Notes under the pieces: model-generated
What the model was told of the DNA's origin: nothing
What the model saw: the letters and a program-made list of their open reading frames with translations, nothing else
Databases searched by the model: none
Program-made: the position numbers and the translations under genes
Assembly (NCBI GenBank): GCA_051870755.1
Contig: JBJECE010000007.1
Location: forward strand, 1 to 17,556
DNA length: 17,556 nt
Origin: W0P28-013 sp051870755
GTDB taxonomy: Bacteria; Bacteroidota; Bacteroidia; Bacteroidales; Paludibacteraceae
Reading direction: 5' to 3'
In this document: positions 6,796 to 14,375 of the stretch, one piece after another
Position numbering within the stretch: position 1 is the stretch's first letter
Layout: every line of letters starts with the position of its first letter

Positions 6796-9605
6796 CTACG
6801 ATTACAAATTTGCTTGAAAGTGCAATAACTGCACCGTTTTGTCTGCTCCGTCGGACGAAACGGCACGGCTGCATCAAATATCTCGGTCAAGCACTTATCC
6901 AAGGCTTCACAAAAGTCGTCGAAATAAACATCTGCATCCTGCACTTCCTGTTTCTCGCATGTGATGTTCACATTGCGAAACGACGATCGCAAGGCATACA
7001 GCAGCGGTTTGACGTGTTGGCGGCCGGTCTTCAGCCGATAAAGCAGCGTGTAGAAAAATAGTTGTAAAATGGCTGTCGGGCGATCCTTGTCGGACGTATC
7101 AAACAGTTGATCTATATTCTTAAAATCCGACACACAACTACCTGTTTTGTAATCGGCAATATGCACTATGCCATCTTTTTCGTCCACACGGTCGATGATG
7201 CCTTTCAGATTCACCGACAACCCATTGTTCAATTGCAAAGCCACGTCGTTGACGCGCTGTTCGGCGCAGCAATAGACAAACGGCGCACGCTTATCGCGGT
7301 CGAACTGCAAGGTCTGTTGCACATACGTTTCGATGACGTGTGCCACCAACAAATTTTGTCCGAACAACGGCATCGGACGTTTTTGTTTGTAAAATATTTC
7401 GGAGAAAGCAGTATTCAACGTTCTATCTATCAGTTGTTTATTTGTTATAATATTATCCAGAGCCGCGCTCGTTACGGGCTTATTCTCGTAGGGTTTGTAG
7501 AGCAACTCCATCACCTTGTGATAGATGGAGCCGAACGTATTGGCCTCTATCGTTTCCGACACTTCGTCGGGTTCGGCCAACGCCTCCACTTTGGAATAAT
7601 AAAACCGCAGCGGACATTCGAGATAGGCATTGACATCGCTGGCCGAAATGGATTTGCCCGAGCCCTGCGTGCAATACGCTTGCAAGCGCGTGAGCACTTC
7701 GCCGGTTTTCGGTATCTCGCCGTTGTTTCTGACAGGATATTCGATATTGTATCCAACCGCTTTTTTCGTCAACGGCACCTGCAACAAATATTCCAATTGC
7801 GCCGCATACCGACTCACCTCGCCATGCTGACCATCGGTGCGCGAATCGTAAATCAAATACACGCGGCGCGCCCGATAAATCAACCGATAAAAGTTGTATT
7901 CAAAAATGGCATCGTGATATTCGTAGGTAGGCAACCCGAATACCCGCCGCAACGTGTAAGGAATAGTCGATGGTGTGTGATTTTGGCGCGGAAATACATT
8001 TTCGTTGAACGCCGTGATGATGACATTTTCGAAGTCCAACGCACGCGTTTCAAGCGTACCCATCACCTGCAAGCCTTCGACAGGTTCGCCTTGAAAAGCC
8101 ATCGTCAGGCCGGCAATGAGTTGCTGCAACAGGCGCAACAGCGTTGGCAGCGCAATATCCTGACCGAATTGTTTCAAATTGGTGCTGATGCAGTTTACCG
8201 CCGCCTTGTAGCCATCACAAAACTCGCGGTCGAGCGTATCGACCTGTGGTGCCAACGCATCGACGATGGCGATAAAATAGTTCAAAAAGTCAGTCGTATC
8301 GGCCACCGGACGAAAGAGCAACGGCAGCAATTCGCCGTTGCCATCGAACAACGTCGGCGGCACCAAAAACAGATTTTCGGCCATGATACGCGCCACCAAA
8401 GTGCGCACCTTGTCCGGCTCGCGGGTACAAATGTACGGATGATTCAGCACCGCCAATACATGTTTGTGATAGAAGCGCGTTTCTTCACCTTGCTGACGTT
8501 TGTTGCGTTGCAGGGTAATCAGTTGTTCCATCAGTGCCGCTATCGGCGTCAACGACAGCGGATAACCCATCGTTACATTGACCGTCGCTATCGTGTCGGG
8601 AATGGCATAAAGCGTCGGCACCAGCAAACGTTCGTTGGGCAACACGACGACGGTGCGCAAATTGGTATTTTCGGTATCTTCGCACTGCAATTCGTTCAAA
8701 ATGCGATAGACCTGCTTGGTCTGCCCGATGTCGGACGGCGTGGCTATCAGTTCTATCTGCCGCTCGGTAGGTTGTTGCGGCGCATCAAGTTCAAACCGCG
8801 AGGCGAATCGTCTGTTTTCGTCGATAAACCGCCCGGCAACATTGTTGTCCTGCACGATTTCGGGCGACTGATAATCAAAATAATAGTCGCCGATGCCTTG
8901 ACGTTGACATTTGTCGAACAACTTGGCTTCGGTCGTCGTCAGCGCATTGAAACCCACAAACACCACGCGCTCGTAATCCAAATGCAAATCGTCCGCTTTT
9001 TCGGCCACCTCGCGAAAAATCATACCATCGTAACCGATGCCGCGTCGGCGCAAATCGGCTTTGAACGTGGTGTAAATATCGAACAATTTGCTCCAAATAT
9101 CCGAAAATTGCTGCTCGAACGCCTTGCCCTCGTTACGATTGTCCAACACAACTTGCCAAAACCGATGGACAATCTCACGTTGCTCATCATTCAGCCAAGT
9201 CATATCGCGTTCAAGCTCTTTGAGGTCGCCAATATTCTGAAACACTTGGCGCGCATCGGCCATATATTTGTCGATGTCGTTGAAATCGGCCAACAGCATC
9301 TCGCCCAAAAAACAAAACCGGTCGAAAGTTTCCTGCGTCGGTTGCGGCATCACCTTGCAATAGGCCTGATACAAACAAAACATGAGCGTTACCCTGTCGG
9401 CTTGCAGCAAGGCCGACTCGCGCAAAAACAAATCGTTTATCGCCAATATGTCGGGCGCAAACATCGGTTCCGAGGCCACCGACGCCAACGCCTGCCGAAA
9501 AAATACGCCCGCACGCCGATTGGGAAACACAAACGCCACCGACTCCATACGGCAACCAAACTCTTCGTAGTAACGCTCCGCTATCTGACGCAAAAATGTT
9601 GTCAT
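6792..9605 (-). CDS. AddB-like PD-(D/E)XK nuclease with Fe-S cluster (double-strand break repair)
   Basis: This encodes 937 aa. The C-terminal third is a RecB/AddB-type nuclease: GSIYHKVMELLY with H696, KGIIDRVD with D805, VHIADYKTG with D818 and K820, and QLFFYTLLY with Q848. Four cysteines, C664 (YLECPLRFYYS) plus C925, C928 and C934 at the extreme C-terminus, match the 4Fe-4S clasp of AddB. The N-terminal two thirds look like an SF1 helicase-derived scaffold, but the place where a Walker A loop would be reads VFPNRRAGVFF (26-36), so it is unlikely to bind ATP as a motor. It should act with an AddA helicase-nuclease in end resection; no addA is in this window. It has its own promoter and is divergent from tdh. 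A standalone nuclease of the same superfamily is a less likely alternative. Confidence 0.88.
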   Translation of the reverse strand: MTTFLRQIAERYYEEFGCRMESVAFVFPNRRAGVFFRQALASVASEPMFAPDILAINDLFLRESALLQADRVTLMFCLYQAYCKVMPQPTQETFDRFCFLGEMLLADFNDIDKYMADARQVFQNIGDLKELERDMTWLNDEQREIVHRFWQVVLDNRNEGKAFEQQFSDIWSKLFDIYTTFKADLRRRGIGYDGMIFREVAEKADDLHLDYERVVFVGFNALTTTEAKLFDKCQRQGIGDYYFDYQSPEIVQDNNVAGRFIDENRRFASRFELDAPQQPTERQIELIATPSDIGQTKQVYRILNELQCEDTENTNLRTVVVLPNERLLVPTLYAIPDTIATVNVTMGYPLSLTPIAALMEQLITLQRNKRQQGEETRFYHKHVLAVLNHPYICTREPDKVRTLVARIMAENLFLVPPTLFDGNGELLPLLFRPVADTTDFLNYFIAIVDALAPQVDTLDREFCDGYKAAVNCISTNLKQFGQDIALPTLLRLLQQLIAGLTMAFQGEPVEGLQVMGTLETRALDFENVIITAFNENVFPRQNHTPSTIPYTLRRVFGLPTYEYHDAIFEYNFYRLIYRARRVYLIYDSRTDGQHGEVSRYAAQLEYLLQVPLTKKAVGYNIEYPVRNNGEIPKTGEVLTRLQAYCTQGSGKSISASDVNAYLECPLRFYYSKVEALAEPDEVSETIEANTFGSIYHKVMELLYKPYENKPVTSAALDNIITNKQLIDRTLNTAFSEIFYKQKRPMPLFGQNLLVAHVIETYVQQTLQFDRDKRAPFVYCCAEQRVNDVALQLNNGLSVNLKGIIDRVDEKDGIVHIADYKTGSCVSDFKNIDQLFDTSDKDRPTAILQLFFYTLLYRLKTGRQHVKPLLYALRSSFRNVNITCEKQEVQDADVYFDDFCEALDKCLTEIFDAAVPFRPTEQTKRCSYCTFKQICNRS

Positions 9606-9628
9606 ACCATGTACATTTTTTGGAAGTG

Positions 9629-9659
9629 CTAAAGTACAAAAAAAACATCACATACGCAA
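9629..9659 (-). promoter_or_regulatory. Candidate promoter of the AddB-like gene
   Basis: Minus-strand TTG (9657-9659), a 20-nt spacer, then TACTTTAG (9629-9636), one base off TAnnTTTG. The spacing matches the other promoters in the window. The leader would be about 20 nt. Confidence 0.55.
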
Positions 9660-9693
9660 CCCTATTTTTTAACAAAAAAAATCGCCATTCCGA

Positions 9694-9724
9694 TTGGACA
9701 TTTCAAAATAAATCTCTAAATTTG
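9694..9724 (+). promoter_or_regulatory. Promoter of tdh
   Basis: TTG (9694-9696), a 20-nt spacer and TAAATTTG (9717-9724), a full -7 match. It lies back to back with the AddB-like promoter in the 147-bp divergent intergenic region. The leader to the ATG at 9753 would be about 24 nt. Confidence 0.72.
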
Positions 9725-9752
9725 CCAACCCAACAAAAACAGATCGACACAC

Positions 9753-10778
9753 ATGAAAGCACTTGTCAAAAAGTATCCCGAACGCGGCATTTGGATGGAC
9801 GACGTACCAACGCCCGAAGTCGGCATCAACGACGTACTCATCAAAATTCGCAAAACAGCCATCTGCGGCACCGACCTACACATCTATAAATGGGACGAAT
9901 TTTCGCAGAAAAACACCCCGACACCTTTAGTCATCGGACACGAATATGTAGGCACCGTAGTGGCCATCGGCGCCGGCGTGCGCAACGTTGCCATCGGCGA
10001 CCGTGTTACCGGCGAAGGACACATAGCCTGCGGACACTGTCGCAACTGCCGCCGCGGCAAACTGCACGTTTGCGAAAATTCGGTCAGCGTAGGCGTTACG
10101 CGCAACGGCGCGTTTGCCGAATACTTGAGCATTCCCGAAAGCAACGTCGTTAAACTCAACGACAATATTTCCGACGACATTGCCGCCATCATGGATCCCT
10201 TTGGCAACGCCACACACACCGCATTGGCATTCCCCATTTTGGGCGAAGATGTACTGATAACCGGCGCCGGACTCATTGGCACCATGGCCACCGGCATCTG
10301 CCGATTTGCCGGCGCACGTCATGTGGTCGTAACCGACTTGAGCGACTATCGGCTCGACATCGCCCGCCGCATGGGCGCCACGCTGTGCGTCAATCCGGCC
10401 AAAGGCGAATCCGTCAAAGGGGCGATGCAGCAGTTGGGCATCAAAGGGTTCGATGTAGGCCTCGAAATGTCGGGATCGCCGGCCGCTTTCCGCGAAATGG
10501 TCGATTCGATGTACAAAGGCTCGAACATCGCACAACTCGGCATTCTGCCGCCATCGACCACCGTCGAATGGAGCGAAATCATTTTCAACGCCTTAACCAT
10601 CAAAGGCATCTACGGACGACAAATGTGGGAGACGTGGTACAAAATGCGACAAATGCTGCTTTCCGGTCTCGATTTGACGCCCGTCATCACACATCGCTTC
10701 AAAATTGACGATTTTCAACAAGGTTTCGACGTCATGGAGAGCGGTTTATGCGGCAAAGTGATACTCGAATGGGACTGA
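9753..10778 (+). CDS. tdh: L-threonine 3-dehydrogenase (zinc-dependent, medium-chain)
   Basis: Tdh oxidises L-threonine to 2-amino-3-ketobutyrate with NAD+, feeding Kbl. It has 341 aa, the same length as the E. coli enzyme, and the zinc ligands fall at the same numbers: catalytic C38 (AICGTD), H63 and E64 (IGHEY), and the structural-zinc cysteines C93, C96, C99 and C107 (ACGHCRNCRRGKLHVC). The Rossmann glycine motif is ITGAGLIGTMA, about residues 169-179. ENSVSVGVTRNGAFAEY and GIYGRQMWETWYKM are characteristic of Tdh rather than sorbitol dehydrogenase. It is transcribed alone from its own promoter, divergent from the AddB-like gene. Its partner kbl is 6 kb away on the same strand, beyond a minus-strand block, unlike the E. 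coli kbl-tdh operon. Confidence 0.96.
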   Translation: MKALVKKYPERGIWMDDVPTPEVGINDVLIKIRKTAICGTDLHIYKWDEFSQKNTPTPLVIGHEYVGTVVAIGAGVRNVAIGDRVTGEGHIACGHCRNCRRGKLHVCENSVSVGVTRNGAFAEYLSIPESNVVKLNDNISDDIAAIMDPFGNATHTALAFPILGEDVLITGAGLIGTMATGICRFAGARHVVVTDLSDYRLDIARRMGATLCVNPAKGESVKGAMQQLGIKGFDVGLEMSGSPAAFREMVDSMYKGSNIAQLGILPPSTTVEWSEIIFNALTIKGIYGRQMWETWYKMRQMLLSGLDLTPVITHRFKIDDFQQGFDVMESGLCGKVILEWD

Positions 10779-10822
10779 AAACCAAACGATTGCGATTTTT
10801 ATCAAAAAAAATGGCAAAAAAA

Positions 10823-10854
10823 TTTGGTCAGTACAAAAAAAGGCAGTACCTTTG
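10823..10854 (+). promoter_or_regulatory. Promoter of tRNA-Val
   Basis: TTTG (10823-10826), a 20-nt spacer and TACCTTTG (10847-10854), both perfect matches to the Bacteroidetes consensus and the strongest promoter in the window. The tRNA begins 22 nt downstream. Confidence 0.85.
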
Positions 10855-10876
10855 CATCGCAATTCGGAAACGAATT

Positions 10877-10951
10877 GGGCGCTTAGCTCAGTTGGTTCAG
10901 AGCATCTGCCTTACAAGCAGAGGGTCGGGGGTTCGAATCCCTCAGCGCCCA
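10877..10951 (+). tRNA. tRNA-Val (anticodon TAC)
   Basis: The cloverleaf is complete. The acceptor stem is GGGCGCT/AGCGCCC, the D arm is GCTC/GAGC, and the anticodon stem is TCTGC/GCAGA with loop CTTACAA, giving anticodon TAC at 10912-10914. The T stem is GGGGG/CCCTC (one G-T pair) around TTCGAAT, and the discriminator base is A51. The 3' CCA is not encoded, since ACG follows. It reads GUA and probably other GUN valine codons. Confidence 0.97.
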
Positions 10952-10963
10952 CGAAAAAAAGAC

Positions 10964-10997
10964 GAGAACTTACAAATATGTAAGTTCTTATTTTTTT
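10964..10997 (+). terminator. Intrinsic terminator of tRNA-Val
   Basis: GAACTTACA (10966-10974) pairs with TGTAAGTTC (10979-10987) around an AATA loop, with one or two more outer pairs, and is followed by ATTTTTTTA. Confidence 0.9.
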
Positions 10998-11046
10998 ATA
11001 CACAAAAAATACACACAACGCAATAAAACACAACAAACGGCGTTAT

Positions 11047-11070
11047 ATGAGTACAAACACTCACGAATAA
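11047..11070 (+). other. Possible 7-codon leader ORF
   Basis: ATG AGT ACA AAC ACT CAC GAA TAA encodes MSTNTHE. Its TAA overlaps the start of the following small ORF as TAATG. This might couple translation of the two, but such short frames arise easily by chance. Confidence 0.2.
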
Positions 11071-11237
11071 TGCCTATGATTACAGAAATTACTACTTCCA
11101 AATCCGATTCACACATCCGTACACAACAACATTTGCAGCCGCGCCCGCAGACACTGCACGCCATTCTGGCCTTTGCAGCAGCCTACCATGTCGAGCAGTT
11201 GGCCGACGGCACTCTGCTGCAATCGATTCTGAACTGA
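11070..11237 (+). CDS. Small hypothetical protein (55 aa)
   Basis: This is a short ORF from ATG 11070 to TGA 11235-11237. The N-terminus is polar and disordered-looking (TTSKSDSHIRTQQH). The second half is a likely helix, PQTLHAILAFAAAYHVEQL, followed by a short tail ending in SILN. From memory this resembles a loose class of tiny Bacteroidetes proteins with a P-x-T-L...FA..Y.VE core and an LN ending, whose role is unknown. Codon choice and GC content resemble the neighbouring real genes and differ from the AT-rich spacers on each side, which supports coding. No promoter with the TAnnTTTG box is visible directly upstream, and it lies after the tRNA terminator. No function is proposed. Confidence 0.5.
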   Translation: MPMITEITTSKSDSHIRTQQHLQPRPQTLHAILAFAAAYHVEQLADGTLLQSILN

Positions 11238-11291
11238 CGGCCGCTATATGCGATAGTTACGCGGCGTAGTTGTACGCGCCACTGTGTTCGA

Positions 11292-11316
11292 CGAAAAAAA
11301 TCATCACTTTTTTTCG
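11292..11316 (+). terminator. Possible weak terminator hairpin
   Basis: CGAAAAAAA (11292-11300) pairs with TTTTTTTCG (11308-11316) around TCATCAC. It is an AT-dominated stem just before the antiporter promoter and could end the small ORF transcript. The weak stem keeps this tentative. Confidence 0.35.
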
Positions 11317-11324
11317 CGTTGATA

Positions 11325-11356
11325 TTTGTCCGTTTGGCAAAAATGCACTAACTTTG
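11325..11356 (+). promoter_or_regulatory. Promoter of the antiporter gene
   Basis: TTTG (11325-11328), a 20-nt spacer and TAACTTTG (11349-11356), both full matches. The leader to the ATG at 11396 is about 33 nt. Confidence 0.78.
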
Positions 11357-11395
11357 TGCATCAAATTTCAAACCTAAATATCACACACTATTACT

Positions 11396-12742
11396 ATGGA
11401 AACATTTGTACATTCCGCATGGTCGCTGATACCATTCGGCATCATGTTGCTGATGATTGCCATCGGGCCGTTGGTTGCCGAAAAATGGTGGGAATCAAAC
11501 ATCAACAAACTCATTGTGTCGCTCTTTTTGGGTGTACCCACGGCAGTCTGCCTGATTATTGGCGGCATGGTACACGACTTGGAGCATCAGGTGATTTTCG
11601 ATTATGTGCCGTTTATCGTGCTGTTGTTGGCGCTCTTTGTCATCACGGGCGGCATTCATCTGAGCGGCGACATCAAGGCGAAGCCATCGATTAACACGCT
11701 ATTTCTCGGCATTGGTTACATACTCGCCTCACTGATGGGTACGACAGGCGCCGCCATGTTGCTCATCCGCCCCATCATCACCACCAACCAACAACGCAAA
11801 TACACGGTACACACCATGCTGTTTTTCATTGCATTGGTGGCCAACTGCGGTGGTTTGCTCACACCGCTCGGCGATCCGCCGTTGTTTATGCTGTCTTTGC
11901 GCGGTGCGCCGTTCACTTGGTTCCTGAATATGTTGCCCGAATGGCTGTTCATCGGTGCCGTGCTGCTGACAATTTACTATTTTGTCGATCGGCACTATTA
12001 TGCCAAAGAGGATTGGACGAGCCTTGCCGACGATGCGTTGGAATACGAGAAGCTGCGTCTGACCGGCTCCATCAATTTTGTCTATCTGATAGGCGTCATT
12101 TTGTCCGTTGCGTTCATCAACGAAGGCACCATACCACAAATGGGCGCCAAAGACGCTCCCTTGTGGCTGAAGTTCCTGCGCGAAATCGTACTCTTGTCGC
12201 TGACGGGCTTGTCGCTCTACACCACGAAAAAAGAGGTGCGCTACACGCTGAATAAATTTACATGGGCGCCCATCATCGAAGTGGCCGTGCTGTTTCTCGG
12301 CATTTTCACGACCATGACACCGGCACTCGCCTACCTGAAAGCACACGCCGCCGACCTCGGTCTGAGTGCGCCGTGGCAGTTCTACTACTCCACCGGTTTG
12401 CTCAGTTCGTTCCTCGACAACACGCCTACCGCCGTAGCCTTCCACGGCGTGGCGAGCGGTCTGCCCGAGTCGCTGGCGGCTGCACAAGCAAGTATCGTGA
12501 ATGGTGTGGTAGAGGGTACGTCGTTTGTGGCGGGCATTCCCGAACTACTGCTCAAAGCCATCTCGCTGGGCGCTGTGATGTTCGGCGCGATGACCTACAT
12601 CGGCAACGGACCGAACTTCATGGTGAAAGCCATTGCCGAGGAGAGCGGCATCAAAATGCCGAGTTTCTTCGGATATATGCTGAAGTTCTCGCTCATCGTG
12701 TTGCTGCCTATCTACATCATCGTACAACTTATTTTCTTGTAA
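11396..12742 (+). CDS. NhaD/CitMHS-like ion transporter, probable Na+/H+ antiporter
   Basis: This is a 448-aa inner-membrane protein of the ion-transporter superfamily with about eleven hydrophobic segments. Two inverted-repeat-like signature regions are visible. The first half has FVITGGIHLSGD (81-92), GTTGAAMLLIRP (115-126) and NCGGLLTPLGDPP (150-162). The second half has SSFLDNTPTA (337-346) and TYIGNGPNFMVKA (400-412). TP-x-GDPP and the S..DN.P/GNGPN pair are the transport-site motifs of the family. Bacteroidetes homologues are usually annotated as sodium:proton antiporters, although the family domain is also called a putative citrate transporter. Sodium/proton exchange is therefore the best guess, and the substrate is not provable here. 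It has its own promoter. A large hairpin follows the stop before the next plus-strand gene. Confidence 0.85.
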   Translation: METFVHSAWSLIPFGIMLLMIAIGPLVAEKWWESNINKLIVSLFLGVPTAVCLIIGGMVHDLEHQVIFDYVPFIVLLLALFVITGGIHLSGDIKAKPSINTLFLGIGYILASLMGTTGAAMLLIRPIITTNQQRKYTVHTMLFFIALVANCGGLLTPLGDPPLFMLSLRGAPFTWFLNMLPEWLFIGAVLLTIYYFVDRHYYAKEDWTSLADDALEYEKLRLTGSINFVYLIGVILSVAFINEGTIPQMGAKDAPLWLKFLREIVLLSLTGLSLYTTKKEVRYTLNKFTWAPIIEVAVLFLGIFTTMTPALAYLKAHAADLGLSAPWQFYYSTGLLSSFLDNTPTAVAFHGVASGLPESLAAAQASIVNGVVEGTSFVAGIPELLLKAISLGAVMFGAMTYIGNGPNFMVKAIAEESGIKMPSFFGYMLKFSLIVLLPIYIIVQLIFL

Positions 12743-12756
12743 ACCAATAAAAAAGC

Positions 12757-12798
12757 CATGGTCGCGATGCGTGTAACCGCTTACACCACGCGACCATG
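12757..12798. repeat. Large two-part inverted repeat between antiporter and DUF5715-like gene
   Basis: CATGGTCGCG (12757-12766) is perfectly repeated inverted as CGCGACCATG (12789-12798). Inside it, GTGTAA (12771-12776) and TTACAC (12781-12786) form a second perfect stem around CCGC. An A-run lies before it (12749-12754) but no T-run follows on the plus strand. It therefore looks like a terminator only for the minus strand, where no gene needs one. It may be a read-through attenuator, an mRNA-end stabiliser or a protein-binding site. Confidence 0.8.
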
Positions 12799-12815
12799 CT
12801 GTTGTTCCAATCACT

Positions 12816-13583
12816 ATGTCGCAAACAAAAAAAACAACACGCAAATCGACAACGGCAAAAAAGGTAAAAGATGAACCGATACTGCCCTACCTGCTCATTG
12901 GTTTAGCCATTACCATACTCATCATTGTAGGCATCGAAGTTGATAATTATCTCTCCCAAAACGCCATCAGCGAGGTAGCAACCACCTGCAATTTTTGCCG
13001 GAATGCCACTGCCTCCATCTCGTCGAAAAAGACATTCAAAGACTTCAATGCAGAGCATCTGAAACACGCTCGCAAGAATGGTTTGAAGAAACCCATCAAA
13101 ACAAAGAAGGAATTGTTCAACACCATCGACGCCCTACAAAAAGACGGCAAATTGGTCAAAATAACAAGCAACAAATATTATTACATTTCAGACCTTACAC
13201 ACTCGTACCCATACCTCACCCCCGAAGCCGCCCAACTGCTGCAAGAGATTGGGAAACGATTTCACGCCAAACTGCGCAAACACAATTTGCCAAAATACAA
13301 GTTTGTAGTGTCGTCGCTACTGCGCACCGAAGAGACGCAAAAAAAGTTGCTCGGCACCAACCGACAGGCCACCAGAAACACCTCGGCACACTACTACGGC
13401 ACCACGTTCGACATCTCGTACAGCAAGTACAAACGCTCCCATATCACCCACAACGACAAACAATTGGAGCGACTGCTGACCGAGACATTGCGCGAATTAC
13501 GCAGCGAATGTCGGTTGCTCATCGTCAACGAGAAGAAGAACAAGTGCTATCACATCACAGTTGTGAAGTGTCGGGAACAATAG
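12816..13583 (+). CDS. Membrane-anchored DUF5715-like protein with M15-type peptidase motifs
   Basis: This encodes 255 aa. A Lys-rich cytoplasmic N-terminus (1-20) is followed by a single membrane anchor (about 23-40, LPYLLIGLAITILIIVGI), leaving the rest outside the inner membrane. The C-terminal domain carries the pattern of M15/VanY-type D,D-carboxypeptidases: SSLLRTEETQKKL (166-178), SAHYYGTTFDISY with H192 and D199, and CYHITVV with H246. These are the three expected zinc ligands (SxHxxGxxxD ... H). A role in trimming peptidoglycan cross-links is likely but inferred. C58 and C61 form a CNFC pair just after the anchor. In Bacteroidetes such proteins are commonly labelled DUF5715. No promoter is seen, so it may be read from the antiporter promoter through the hairpin at 12757-12798. 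A two-way terminator follows. Confidence 0.82.
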   Translation: MSQTKKTTRKSTTAKKVKDEPILPYLLIGLAITILIIVGIEVDNYLSQNAISEVATTCNFCRNATASISSKKTFKDFNAEHLKHARKNGLKKPIKTKKELFNTIDALQKDGKLVKITSNKYYYISDLTHSYPYLTPEAAQLLQEIGKRFHAKLRKHNLPKYKFVVSSLLRTEETQKKLLGTNRQATRNTSAHYYGTTFDISYSKYKRSHITHNDKQLERLLTETLRELRSECRLLIVNEKKNKCYHITVVKCREQ

Positions 13584-13589
13584 CCGCAC

Positions 13590-13622
13590 AAAAAAATCCG
13601 GCCGGATAGGTCGGATTTTTTT
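13590..13622. terminator. Bidirectional terminator between the DUF5715-like and outer-membrane protein genes
   Basis: AAAAAAATCCG (13590-13600) pairs with CGGATTTTTTT (13612-13622) around an 11-nt loop. The symmetric A- and T-runs allow it to work for both convergent genes. Confidence 0.87.
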
Positions 13623-13643
13623 GTTATTGCAGCCGTGCCGTGT

Positions 13644-14204
13644 TCAAAACGTATAACGCACGCCGGCGGTCAATCCCCAATCGAAATAGGAAGCATGGCC
13701 ATCGCCACTGCGCCGGAACAACAAGCCATAGCCCGGCCGAAAATCGACTTGCACGGTCAGCGGAATGTCGTCCCAAGTGAGTTCCACACCGCCGATGGCA
13801 TTCAAACCAAACTTACCAAGTGTAGCACTCGATGGAAGCGGGCCGTAGTTCACCCTATCCCATATAGTCCACACCGGACGTGCCAAGCCAAGGCTTGCGC
13901 CGCCGCCGGCAAACCACCAAAGGCTGCCCCAATTCCAACCGGTAATTGAGCCTTCGTACATGGCATTCGGATTCAATTCGAATGTCCACAAGGCCATACG
14001 GTCGCCATAGGAATCGTAAATGATGTTGCCAAACGTAAAGCCCAAATCGGCTTGTAAGGCTACGTTTTCCGTAAAAAACGTTTTATACGAAACTCCCTCG
14101 ATTGTACCGACAACGCCGCCAATACCGTGTTTATAAGGCTGTTGCGCCTGTGCCGCGACGGCCAAAACTGCTACTGCAGCCAACAAAAATAAACATTTCT
14201 TCAT
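13644..14204 (-). CDS. Small outer-membrane beta-barrel protein
   Basis: This encodes 186 aa. A clear signal peptide (MKKCLFLLAAVAVLAVAAQAQQ) has an AQA cleavage site near residue 20. The mature part consists of short amphipathic strands rich in Gly and aromatics (GIGGVVGTIEGVSYKTFF, VALQADLGFTFGNI, SLWWFAGGGASLGLA, GLNAIGGVELTWDDIPLTVQVDFRPGYGLLF) and ends FDWGLTAGVRYTF. The terminal Phe and final strand are a BAM recognition pattern. The size fits an eight-stranded barrel of the OmpW/OmpX-like or DUF3575-type group, but I cannot assign a family. The function is unknown; such proteins are usually structural or protective. It has its own -7 element at 14235-14242. Confidence 0.82.
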   Translation of the reverse strand: MKKCLFLLAAVAVLAVAAQAQQPYKHGIGGVVGTIEGVSYKTFFTENVALQADLGFTFGNIIYDSYGDRMALWTFELNPNAMYEGSITGWNWGSLWWFAGGGASLGLARPVWTIWDRVNYGPLPSSATLGKFGLNAIGGVELTWDDIPLTVQVDFRPGYGLLFRRSGDGHASYFDWGLTAGVRYTF

Positions 14205-14234
14205 AATCGACTCTTTTTTGTGTTAGAATGATTG

Positions 14235-14242
14235 CAAATATA
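14235..14242 (-). promoter_or_regulatory. Probable -7 element for the outer-membrane protein gene
   Basis: TATATTTG on the minus strand is a full TAnnTTTG match, about 31 nt upstream of the ATG at 14204. At the usual 20-nt distance there is only GTG instead of TTG (14263-14265), so the -33 element is weak. Confidence 0.5.
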
Positions 14243-14313
14243 TATCAAATTTTTCAAACTACCACCTTTGTGATAAAAAATCACACTTTTTTCCCGACAA
14301 CATCAAACAGATT

Positions 14314-14335
14314 CGGGTGGCACGATGGCCACCCG
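14314..14335 (-). other. GC-rich hairpin downstream of nrdJ
   Basis: CGGGTGGC (14314-14321) pairs perfectly with GCCACCCG (14328-14335) around ACGATG. It lies 41 bp past the nrdJ stop. No T-run follows on the minus strand, so it may be a 3'-end structure rather than a classical intrinsic terminator. Confidence 0.5.
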
Positions 14336-14375
14336 CCTGCTATTCAGTCGCCAAAGCGGCAACCTTTTTCAAGTA

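Noticed and set aside
7107..9632. 841-codon open frame on the plus strand opposite the AddB-like gene
   Set aside because: It is an antisense shadow. The translated product is rich in His/Arg/Gln with no recognisable domain, while the minus-strand frame has a full set of nuclease and Fe-S motifs.
10748..11026. Open frame covering the tRNA-Val gene
   Set aside because: It spans a perfect tRNA, its promoter and its terminator, so it cannot be a real protein gene.
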